From Peptococcaceae bacterium (lineage in GTDB: Bacteria; Bacillota; Dehalobacteriia; UBA7702): a stretch of 16,828 nt of DNA. The DNA is taken from assembly GCA_019415505.1 (NCBI GenBank), contig DXZC01000039.1, forward strand, positions 1 to 16,828, given 5' to 3'. How positions within the stretch are numbered: the first letter of the stretch is position 1; every line of letters begins with the position of its first letter. Positions 1 to 6,460 of this stretch are shown in pieces. A program made the translations under genes and the position numbers. The notes beneath the pieces were generated by a model. It ran no database searches and was not told the origin of the DNA. It saw nothing but the letters and a program-made list of their open reading frames with translations.

Positions 1-1430
1 CCACAGAGCTCAGCCGTGAAGAGATACTGCGTATTCTGGAATCTAGCTATGATGAAATTTTCGTTACCAATGCCGAGGGCGTGGTGGTATATGTAAATTC
101 CTCCTGCGCTAGCCATTATGGCCAACAAGCCAGGGAAATGGTGGGGAAGCGCTCTAAGGAGATGACGGAGCAAAACCTGTGGGGCCCCAGGCTCAGCCCC
201 TTGGCCCAGCGCTATAAAAAACGCCTGACCAGAAAGCAGCTTTCCTGCACCGGCGTAACCATGCTCACCACTGCCTCTCCAGTATTTAACCAGCAAGGCG
301 AGGTGGACTACATAATTGAAAACGTCCGCAATGTGACGCCGGGAGTTGGCATAGGCCAAGAAATAGAGGATTCCCAAAGCTTTTTCAAGGAGATTGAGGA
401 GAGCATAGAGAGCGCCGATAAAGAGGAATTGACCATTGAAAACTTTGTGGCCCAAAGCCGGGAAATGCAGGCTATAATTAAGATGGCCTGGCGCATATCG
501 GCGGTAAACTCCAATGTTTTAATCACCGGGGACAGTGGCGCGGGGAAAAGCATTATAGCCCGTTATATTCACGATAAAAGCCCCAGGAACAGGGAGCCTT
601 TTATTGAAATTAACTGCGCCGCCCTGCCGGAGGCGCTTATCGAATCGGAGCTTTTCGGCTATAAGAGAGGGGCTTTTTCCGGCGCCGCCTCCCAGGGGAA
701 AAAGGGTTTGATTGAAACGGCGGCTAAAGGCACCCTGTTTTTAGATGAAATCGGCGAGCTGCCCATTACCGTACAGGCCAAGCTTTTGCGTTTTATCCAG
801 GACGGCTCCTACTTTGAGGTTGGCGGTACAGTGGAAAAACACGCTGCTTGCCGGGTTATTGCCGCTACCAATCGGGATTTGCCTGAAATGGTGGCGGGGA
901 AAAAGTTTCGCCAAGACCTCTACTACCGCCTCAAGGTATTTGAAATTAACATTCCCCCCTTGAGTCAGCGGCGGGACGATATAGAGCCCCTGGTTAACTT
1001 TTATTTACATAAGTTTAATGAAAAATACAACGTCAACCGGAGCCTTGCCCCTAGCTGTTTGACAGCCTTGACCGACTATACCTGGCCTGGCAATGTCCGG
1101 GAGCTGGCCAATGTTATGGAGCAGATTGTGGTGATGGCGGCGGAGGACGCCATTACAGAGCAGAGCCTCCCCGCTCCCCTCCGGCAGAGCGCCGCGGCAA
1201 GTGGCCCCAGGCAGGGAAACCAAGGCTTACAGGAGCAGCACACCGGTTTATCCTATAGGGAGCGCTTTGCCCAGATAACGGCGGAGCAAGCCGCGGCGGA
1301 GGCTCAGCTGTTTACCGCTATGTACCGGGAATTAAAAAGCTCCCGCCAGATAGCCCGCACCCTGGGGCTGAGCGATAGCGCCGCATACCGTTACTTAAAA
1401 AAATATTGTCCTGAGCTATTGAAAAAATAG
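1..1430 (+). CDS. sigma-54-dependent activator (PAS / AAA+ / HTH), 5' end cut off by window edge
   Basis: Bacterial enhancer-binding protein that uses ATP hydrolysis to open promoters held by sigma-54 RNA polymerase. The frame is open from base 3, and the codons before the first possible GTG start (81) already read as PAS sequence, so the true start lies outside the window; 475 residues are visible. Order: PAS sensor (about bases 20-330), acidic linker, AAA+ core with Walker A GDSGAGKS (529-552), sigma-54 contact loop GAFSGA (669-686, usually GAFTGA), Walker B GTLFLDEIGE (about 726-755), the FRQDLYYRL region with the arginine finger, then a C-terminal helix-turn-helix SSRQIARTLGLSDSAAYRYL. 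No receiver domain is visible, so sensing is probably by the PAS domain. It lies directly upstream of a -24/-12 promoter and mttB, which makes mttB its probable target. It stops at UAG. Family assignment is firm; the inducer is unknown. Confidence 0.93.
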   Translation, partial: TELSREEILRILESSYDEIFVTNAEGVVVYVNSSCASHYGQQAREMVGKRSKEMTEQNLWGPRLSPLAQRYKKRLTRKQLSCTGVTMLTTASPVFNQQGEVDYIIENVRNVTPGVGIGQEIEDSQSFFKEIEESIESADKEELTIENFVAQSREMQAIIKMAWRISAVNSNVLITGDSGAGKSIIARYIHDKSPRNREPFIEINCAALPEALIESELFGYKRGAFSGAASQGKKGLIETAAKGTLFLDEIGELPITVQAKLLRFIQDGSYFEVGGTVEKHAACRVIAATNRDLPEMVAGKKFRQDLYYRLKVFEINIPPLSQRRDDIEPLVNFYLHKFNEKYNVNRSLAPSCLTALTDYTWPGNVRELANVMEQIVVMAAEDAITEQSLPAPLRQSAAASGPRQGNQGLQEQHTGLSYRERFAQITAEQAAAEAQLFTAMYRELKSSRQIARTLGLSDSAAYRYLKKYCPELLKK

Positions 1431-1468
1431 CTGGCCTCCAAAATATTTCGCGGTGAAATTTGGCCCAG
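1431..1468. promoter_or_regulatory. imperfect inverted repeat, candidate activator binding site
   Basis: The left arm (1431-1449, CTGGCC...ATTTC) and right arm (1455-1468, GAAATTTGGCCCAG) form an imperfect dyad with a three-base insertion and a mismatch in the left arm. It lies just after the activator stop codon and about 20-60 bases upstream of the -24 element. It could be the upstream activator site of the neighbouring regulator, which is rather close to the promoter for that role, or simply a weak transcript-end hairpin. There is no U-rich tail, which argues against a terminator. Confidence 0.35.
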
Positions 1469-1488
1469 ATTCGATTGGACTCTAACTT

Positions 1489-1506
1489 TTGGCATGGTTA
1501 TTGCAT
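1489..1506 (+). promoter_or_regulatory. sigma-54 (-24/-12) promoter of mttB
   Basis: The sequence TTGGCATGGTTATTGCAT matches the sigma-54 consensus TGGCAC-N5-TTGCA closely. The invariant GG (1491-1492) and GC (1503-1504) are separated by exactly 10 bases, as required. The expected transcription start is about base 1515, giving a leader of about 30 bases before the mttB ribosome binding site. A sigma-54 activator is encoded immediately upstream, which supports the assignment. Confidence 0.85.
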
Positions 1507-1545
1507 TTACCAGAGAGTAAATACAAAATCAAGGAGGCGACAATT

Positions 1546-3039
1546 ATGGCAAAAGGTTTTAGAGCCGGAACCAGTACCGCCAAGGGACTGGGCTTAAAAA
1601 TGTTTCAGGAGGACGATTTATGGGGCCTGCATTATGCGACCTTAGATGTTCTCAGCAAAATTGGCGTAAAGGTAGAGAGTGAAAAGGCCAGGGAAATACT
1701 GGCTGGTATAGGTTGCACGGTGGATAAGGAAACCCATATTGTAAAAATTCCCCCTTATTTAGTGGAGGACGCCATGTCCACTGCTCCTAGCACCTTCCGG
1801 GCCTGTGGTCGCAACCCAGACAAGGATTGGTACTGTGAGGGAACCAGAACTGGCTTTGTTAATTTCGGCGAATCCGTGAGCATTATTGACCCTTATACCC
1901 GCAAACGCCGGAAACCCAACCGCAAGGATGTTTGGGATTCCGCTCGCATGGTCAATGCTATGGATAACATTGCCGTCTTTGAACGCTGCATGGTGCCGGA
2001 TGACGTGAACCCCCATGTGGGCCAGGTCTGGGTGGCGGAAGGGTTCTATAATAATTGCAGCAAGCACGCCTTAATTGGCATGAACCGGCCGGAGAATATT
2101 CGGGCAGCCTGTAAAATGGGGGCCATTGTGTCCGGTGGGGAAGATAAATTCCGGGAACGCCCCCTCTTTACCACTAGCTGCGACCCCATTAGCCCTTTGG
2201 TACATTCCCGGGGAGCGGTAGACTCCTTTATTCAGGCTCTGGAATGTGGCATTAGCTCCAAAATTAACCCCATGGGCCTGCCGGGGGGCACCACCTGCGT
2301 ACACCTGGCGGGAACATTAGTAACCCATAACGCTGAGGTAACCAGTATGTTTGTTTTGGGGCAGGCTGTGAAAAAGGGCGCGCCCTTGATTTACGGCACC
2401 TCCACGGCAATGATGGATTTACGCACCACCCTCTCGGCAGTGGGTACGCCGGAGCTGGCCCTCTTTAGCGCTGCTGTGGCCAATATCGCCCAATTCTATA
2501 AAGTGCCCAGCTTTGTGGCGGGCGGTTAGTGCGATAGCAAAGTTGTCGATGCTCAAAGCGGTCACGAAGCCACCTTAACAGCCTTATTGCCGGCATTGGC
2601 AGGCGCCAATATGATTTACGGCTTGGGTATGTTAGAAGGCGGCCTCACCTGGGATTACGCTCAACTGCTCATAGAAAATGACATGGCGGGCATGATTCTC
2701 AAGACTCTCCAGGGCATACCTATGGACGAGGAACATATGTCCCTGGATATAATTGAGGAAGTCGGGCCGGGGGGTGAATTTATCAGCAACCCCCACACCT
2801 TTGAAAACTTCCGCTGCCTCTCAGCCCCCACTTTGCTGGATCGGAACAGCTATGATACTTGGCTACAGCGTTACAATGGCAAGGATATTTACGAAAGGGC
2901 TTACGAACAAGCCATTGATATGCTGGAAAACGGCAAAATAGAAAACCCCTTGCCGGACAATATCCGCAAGCAGCTCCGCGATGTGTTAGAGGAAGCCACG
3001 GCGGAAACTGAAGAACTTTTGGCCAAAGAGAGTGAATAA
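1546..3039 (+). CDS. mttB: pyrrolysine-containing trimethylamine:corrinoid methyltransferase
   Basis: MttB transfers a methyl group from trimethylamine to a cognate corrinoid protein, feeding methyl groups into energy or acetogenic metabolism. The ATG at 1546 is chosen because AAGGAGG (1531-1537) precedes it; an upstream in-frame TTG (1489) is part of the promoter itself. Reading continues 327 codons to an in-frame TAG (2527-2529, codon 328), then 169 further sense codons in the same frame to TAA, giving 497 residues, the usual MttB size (about 495). Sequence on both sides of the TAG is plainly family-like (FVAGG before, CDSKVVDAQSGHEATLTALL after), and pyrrolysine is known at about residue 334 in methanosarcinal MttB. 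Members of the wider family that use betaines or carnitine lack this residue, so trimethylamine is the likely substrate. The gene is alone: no corrinoid protein or reactivase gene follows before the terminator. Confidence 0.93.
2527..2529 (+). other. in-frame UAG codon read as pyrrolysine
   Basis: This amber codon splits mttB into two segments in one frame without any frameshift or loss of conserved sequence. Its position (codon 328 of 498) is that of the active-site pyrrolysine in trimethylamine methyltransferases. Translation would need tRNA-Pyl and PylS encoded elsewhere in the genome; neither is seen in this window. The alternative, a nonsense mutation, would have to have hit the one expected codon by chance. 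Confidence 0.9.
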
Positions 3040-3162
3040 GTCTGGGCCAAAACAAGACCCTGCCCCAGGCCCTTTGCTCTGAGAAAATACGGCAAAGCTT
3101 CGGCCAGCACGGATTATTGCGCTGGACCGGGGGAATCGTTGGAAAAACTGAAGTTATAATTG

Positions 3163-3195
3163 AAAAGGGATACCATGTTTAATGGTATCCCTTTT
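3163..3195 (+). terminator. rho-independent terminator of mttB
   Basis: A perfect 14-bp stem (3163-3176 with 3182-3195) closes a five-base loop. The 3' arm ends in TTTT and the 5' arm begins with AAAA, so it could work in both directions. It lies 124 bases after the mttB stop. Confidence 0.88.
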
Positions 3196-3216
3196 GCCTT
3201 AGCTGGCTATTGTGTT

Positions 3217-3403
3217 TAGTTGGTTGGGTAAAATCGTGCTTAGTTGGCTGGGTAAATTTGTTTTAGTTGGTTAGTAAAATGGTGCCTAGCTGGCTGGATA
3301 AATTTGTGTTAGTTGGTTGGGTAAAATCGTGCCTAACTGGCTAGGTAAATTTGTGTTAACTGGCCAGACAAATTCGGGCTTAGTTGGCTAGGTAAATTTG
3401 TGT
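3217..3403. repeat. tandem array, four copies of a 47-nt dimer
   Basis: Eight units of 23-24 bases begin at 3217, 3241, 3264, 3287, 3310, 3334, 3357 and 3381. Two variants strictly alternate: one of type TAGTTGGTTGGGTAAAATCG (mostly 24 nt) and one of type TAGTTGGCTGGGTAAATTTG (23 nt), so the true repeat is a dimer of 46-47 nt. A partial unit precedes it at 3200-3216. Copies differ at several positions. The unit length is not a multiple of three and the array is not coding. Confidence 0.92.
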
Positions 3404-3499
3404 CGTCTACAATGCTTTTTAGGCCCTTTTTTGCCCAAGAGTATGGCTATAAGCGCATCAGGCCCTGCCCTCAGGCCAGTGTATTTTCTGTGCAAAACT

Positions 3500-3528
3500 G
3501 CCCCAGGACCTTTTACCTCACCTGGGGC
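3500..3528. other. GC-rich hairpin
   Basis: Arms GCCCCAGG (3500-3507) and CCTGGGGC (3521-3528) form a perfect 8-bp stem around a 13-base loop. The following bases are TTTAA, a poor U-tract, so this is at best a weak terminator. No gene ends nearby on the plus strand. Confidence 0.45.
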
Positions 3529-3787
3529 TTTAAGATGCTAGGCTGATAAGTGCAAGAACTTTGCTAACGCCGGACAATATAATCTTATTGGCTCAAGGAA
3601 ATCTAGATGTTAACCTAGTCGGAGTAAAAAATTTTTTTACTGCCTGCCAAGGCGGGGAACCACTTGGCGGTTGCTGGTAAGCCGTTACTATGACGATAAC
3701 AGGGCAGGGGCCAAGGGCTTGGTTTTAGGCTGGGACAAAAGTGGCCGGGAAATTTGTAATTTCTTTCTAAAATTATTGGTACTCAAA

Positions 3788-3826
3788 AAAAGCCCAGGCA
3801 AGGTTTTGCGCGTTGCCTGGGCTTTT
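3788..3826 (-). terminator. rho-independent terminator of the small membrane protein gene
   Basis: A perfect 14-bp stem (3788-3801 with 3813-3826) surrounds an 11-base loop. On the minus strand the stem is followed by a run of seven T (complement of 3785-3791). It lies about 80 bases past the stop codon at 3904. The TTTT at 3823-3826 would also allow plus-strand termination. Confidence 0.85.
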
Positions 3827-3903
3827 ATAATTTTTGCAATCACTGAGCGTAAGGACAAGGCTTAGGCTGGCGGGGTTAAGGTAGAGCCGCCAAAAGCGTA
3901 AGC

Positions 3904-4380
3904 TTATTTGTTGGAATTTATCTCCCAATCATCGGGGACAATCCGCCAGCTGGGCTTTAAGCATTTTCTTAAATATAGTGCAATAATTTTTATGAGGCTA
4001 GCGAAAAAAAGCAGGGTGGGAATAAACAAATTAGTAACTGGCAAATGCCCGGCTATGTGGGAAATAAAGTTAAGCTGTAAAAGGCTCTCTGTTATTTCCG
4101 GCGGCAAAATGACCAAGAGTAAATAGAGGAGGGAGAGGGAGAGTCCCACAATACTAATCAGCGTATTTTCACTATAATCCCAGGCAAATATGAGGAAAAG
4201 GTAGAGGGCTAAGACGCCGTACATAAAAATCAGACAAAAGTAGACGCTGTAAAAGCCGGTTATACTGATATTCAAAAGACTAATGCTCTGGTTATTAATG
4301 AGGTCAAACACAATATTCATGTACAAAGCGGGGAAAAAGGCGTAAATTAGAGCAATAATTACGTTTCGTAAAGTATTCAT
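3904..4380 (-). CDS. small four-helix membrane protein of unknown function
   Basis: 158 residues. I do not recognise a family. Hydrophobic stretches at about residues 7-27, 42-67, 73-92 and 115-137 suggest four transmembrane helices, with a short polar C-terminal tail ending in a charged and aromatic segment (KPSWRIVPDDWEINSNK). No catalytic motif or conserved cysteine pattern is visible. A ribosome binding site AAGGAA lies about 6 bases before the ATG, and a strong terminator follows the stop, so the gene is probably real and transcribed alone. Its neighbours (repeat arrays on both sides) give no functional hint. Confidence 0.7.
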   Translation of the reverse strand: MNTLRNVIIALIYAFFPALYMNIVFDLINNQSISLLNISITGFYSVYFCLIFMYGVLALYLFLIFAWDYSENTLISIVGLSLSLLYLLLVILPPEITESLLQLNFISHIAGHLPVTNLFIPTLLFFASLIKIIALYLRKCLKPSWRIVPDDWEINSNK

Positions 4381-4670
4381 ATTTATTTCCTTTTTATTTC
4401 CTGTTCTCTTGTTCCAGTCTCTCTTGGGGCAATATTTTTTTTGCCCTTTGCCGGGGCTGGCTCTCCCTTACCCATTAGTACCTGGGAATAGGGGTGAGTC
4501 GGAGGCTAAATAATTTTTTACTGTGCCTCAAACTATATTTTCTGCCTACCTTTATTTTTTCCTGCTTTAGTTTTCCACTTTATCATAAAAAAGCAGTCTT
4601 AGTTTAATTTAAATAAAAACCCCAGCAGATGTGAGTTGTCAGGGAGGTAGGAGATGAAAGTTTTGTTTTT

Positions 4671-4792
4671 TTGAATATGTGGTAGATATCGGGGTTGAAA
4701 GTGCTGGAGATGTTGGGGTTGAAAGTGTGGGTGATATTGTGGTTGAAAGTGTGGGAGATATTGGGGGTTGAATATGTGGGGGACATTGGAGG
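4671..4792. repeat. tandem array, five copies of a 24-nt unit
   Basis: Units begin with TTGAA at 4671, 4695, 4719, 4743 and 4768. A typical core is TTGAAAGTGTGGGAGATATT followed by GGGG; four of the five intervals are 24 nt and one is 25. A decayed sixth copy follows at 4793-4815. The unit is unrelated to the 47-nt array 1.3 kb upstream, although both are G/T-rich on the plus strand. Confidence 0.88.
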
Positions 4793-5156
4793 CGAGAATG
4801 AGGGGATAGTGGGACCAATGCCATGTTCGGTCGGTTGCCAGGTGCAGTAGGTTAGTTGCCGCCATAATTGGGTTAATTAACTATGGCTGCGGTAGTCTGA
4901 GAAAAGAGGCTTTGTTGCTGGAATTGACCTCAAAAGGCGCTGTTAAGATTAAGGGGCCAGCCCATTGCGGTTAGACTTTACCCTAATAAACTGCGCTGCC
5001 AAGGTTTACAGCTAACGCTATGCCTCCTTGCCGACCTAGTTCTAAGCCAGAGGCCACGGCCCTTTTTCCCCAATTCCGGGCCTATAGACCCGAAGCTGTG
5101 GTTGACTCCCCCCAAGTGGGGCCCAATAACCAGCTGCCAGTTAGCTAAATTAAAAA

Positions 5157-5181
5157 GTAGGCGCCATTTAATGGCGCCTAC
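5157..5181 (-). terminator. rho-independent terminator of sodC
   Basis: A perfect 11-bp stem GTAGGCGCCAT / ATGGCGCCTAC (5157-5167 with 5171-5181) has a 3-base loop. On the minus strand it is followed by TTTTTAATTTA. It lies about 110 bases past the sodC stop. Confidence 0.82.
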
Positions 5182-5294
5182 CCATATAAGCCTTGTTTAT
5201 CCGGATAGAACGGAGTCCGGCAACTCTTGGGGAGGGAGGCTGTCAAGGAAGCATAGAAGGGATAAAATTAAGCGGGCCAACAAATATAGCCAAC

Positions 5295-5798
5295 CTATTT
5301 TAAAGGCTTAATAAGACCGCAGCCAATCATTGGGCCGGAGTTGCCAGAGGGCTGGGAAGTAAAATCGTCAACTCCCCCGTGTATTATCACTGTTCTGCCT
5401 AAAATTTCCCGAAGTTTAAAGCGGTCGCTGAGAAAGGCGCTCCAGGCTTGCCCGGTTTCTGTGGCAAAGAGGGGTGGTAAGTCACCGGCGTGGGCCGGGT
5501 GGGGACAGGATTCTGGGTTGTAGTGTCCGTCCGCAGCGGCGAAAGGCTCCGCTGGGGTGCCGCAGCAGCAGTCGCCAGCGTGAATGTGGTAGCCGTGTAC
5601 CCTAGTGGGGCAGCCGCCTAATTCCACCGGCAGACCCTTAACCTTTGTTACCACCATAACCCCTTCCCTTAACCGATAAAATTTTACCGTGCCCCGCAAC
5701 TGGGGATAATCCGGCGCGCCCTGAATATGAGCTATAGCGTTGGCTTTTTTTGCGCCGGCAATTTTAATAAAGCTATCGCTTCTCTGTTTTTTTGACAT
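5295..5798 (-). CDS. sodC: Cu-Zn superoxide dismutase family protein, cytoplasmic form
   Basis: 167 residues of the Cu-Zn superoxide dismutase fold, which converts superoxide to oxygen and hydrogen peroxide. By alignment to the human enzyme, copper ligands are H71, H73, H92 (bridging) and H140; zinc ligands are H92, H100, H103 and D106; cysteines at 77-79 and C160 can form the conserved disulfide. All metal ligands are present. The substrate-guiding arginine (human R143, in GNAGSRLACG) is replaced by Met157 (GNSGPMIGCG). The N-terminus is short and charged with no signal peptide or lipobox, unlike most bacterial SodC proteins, so it should stay in the cytoplasm. AAGGAGGA precedes the ATG by 7 bases. 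The stop is TAG, with TAA eight codons later. The gene is monocistronic with its own terminator. Confidence 0.85.
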   Translation of the reverse strand: MSKKQRSDSFIKIAGAKKANAIAHIQGAPDYPQLRGTVKFYRLREGVMVVTKVKGLPVELGGCPTRVHGYHIHAGDCCCGTPAEPFAAADGHYNPESCPHPAHAGDLPPLFATETGQAWSAFLSDRFKLREILGRTVIIHGGVDDFTSQPSGNSGPMIGCGLIKPLK

Positions 5799-6000
5799 TT
5801 ACGCATCCTCCTTTTTTATAGTTTATGCGCTATTAAAATAAAATGCCACTTTTAATAAAAAAACAGGGCAAGCAGGTTAGCAAAGGGCAAGGACTTAGGG
5901 GTAATATTATACAAAAAATCTAGCCAAGGGAGAGCTGCCTTAAATACCTCCGGCTCCAGCTTCCTACCGCCAAATACTGTAATTATTTGTTGAGCGTAGT

Positions 6001-6173
6001 GCTACAGTTGGCTATCGGCATCAGGTAAAAATGGGTTGACCAGTGATACAGTTGGCTATCGGCATCAGGTAAAAATGGGTTGACCAGTGCTACGGTTGGC
6101 CACCGGCATCAGTTGAAAATGGGTTGACCAGTGTTACAGGTGGTTATCAGCATTAGGTGAAATTGGGTTGACA
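6001..6173. repeat. tandem array, four copies of a 44-nt unit
   Basis: Units begin at 6001, 6045, 6089 and 6133. The first two are identical except for one base; the third has several substitutions and the fourth is shorter and more diverged. A recognisable core is CAGTTGGCTATCGGCATCAG. A very decayed fifth copy lies at about 6185-6218. Conservation falls steadily from left to right. Confidence 0.92.
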
Positions 6174-6330
6174 TAGCCGACATGGTTCTACAGCGGCTAC
6201 CGGCTTTAGGTGAAGGGTGTGGAAAGCCGCCCTGCCCAGACAGTAGACAGTATTGGGTTGCTGGTTGGGCGGCGGAAAAAAGACTAAAGATTAACGGGTC
6301 ACAAATTCTGCCGGAAGTTAAAAATTTTAC

Positions 6331-6357
6331 TTTACAACCATGAAACCATAATATACA
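6331..6357 (+). promoter_or_regulatory. weak candidate sigma-70 promoter of the c-di-GMP operon
   Basis: TTTACA (6331-6336) and TATACA (6352-6357) lie in an AT-rich tract about 100 bases upstream of the first gene. The spacer is 15 bases, shorter than the usual 17, so this is tentative. Confidence 0.3.
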
Positions 6358-6460
6358 ATTAATTATGGATACAAGTATAAAGTTTTAAATTGAACCAGCC
6401 TGGTAATCCCCGTAAGTTGATATATTGCCGGCTGTGTTTTATGACCGGAGGGGATAGCCA

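Larger units (their letters stand above)
3040..3903. other. 864-bp intergenic region without a credible gene
   Basis: It holds the mttB terminator (3163-3195), a 47-nt tandem array (3217-3403), a hairpin with an 8-bp stem GCCCCAGG/CCTGGGGC (3500-3507 with 3521-3528), a short AT palindrome (3623-3641), and the terminator of the minus-strand gene that follows (3788-3826). A 64-codon open frame at 3671-3865 runs straight through that terminator, has no ribosome binding site and is not considered coding. Confidence 0.7.
4381..5294. other. 914-bp intergenic region without a credible gene
   Basis: It contains a 24-nt tandem array (4671-4792) and the sodC terminator (5157-5181). Several short frames on the minus strand at 4599-4865 are open only because the repeat period is a multiple of three and free of stop codons; they overlap one another in different frames and lack ribosome binding sites. 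In 4800-5150 I see no gene, RNA or repeat. Confidence 0.65.
5799..6460. other. 662-bp divergent intergenic region
   Basis: This region separates the minus-strand sodC from the plus-strand c-di-GMP operon and must hold both promoters. It contains the sodC ribosome binding site (5806-5812), a 44-nt tandem array (6001-6173), an interrupted hairpin with arms GCCGCCC (6226-6232) and GGGCGGC (6267-6273), and a weak candidate promoter for the operon. No gene is seen. Confidence 0.65.

Noticed and set aside
1489..1545. Longer N-terminus for mttB from the in-frame TTG at 1489
   Set aside because: These bases are the sigma-54 promoter itself and lie before the expected transcription start; AAGGAGG supports ATG 1546.
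2529..2552. PYLIS-like hairpin just after the UAG
   Set aside because: Only a 5-bp stem with a G-U pair (CGATA with TGTCG) can be drawn; too weak to call, and such elements are not required for mttB.
1546..3039. mttB as a pseudogene broken by a nonsense mutation
   Set aside because: The only in-frame stop is TAG, it lies at the known pyrrolysine position, and conserved sequence continues in frame on both sides.
3217..3403. CRISPR array
   Set aside because: Half-units are directly adjacent with no unique spacers, the copies diverge, and no cas genes are near. The same applies to the other four arrays.
3671..3865. 64-codon plus-strand gene
   Set aside because: It runs through a strong terminator stem and has no ribosome binding site or recognisable protein.
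4599..4865. Short repetitive His/Pro-rich proteins on the minus strand
   Set aside because: Different overlapping frames are open simply because the repeat is a multiple of three; no ribosome binding site.
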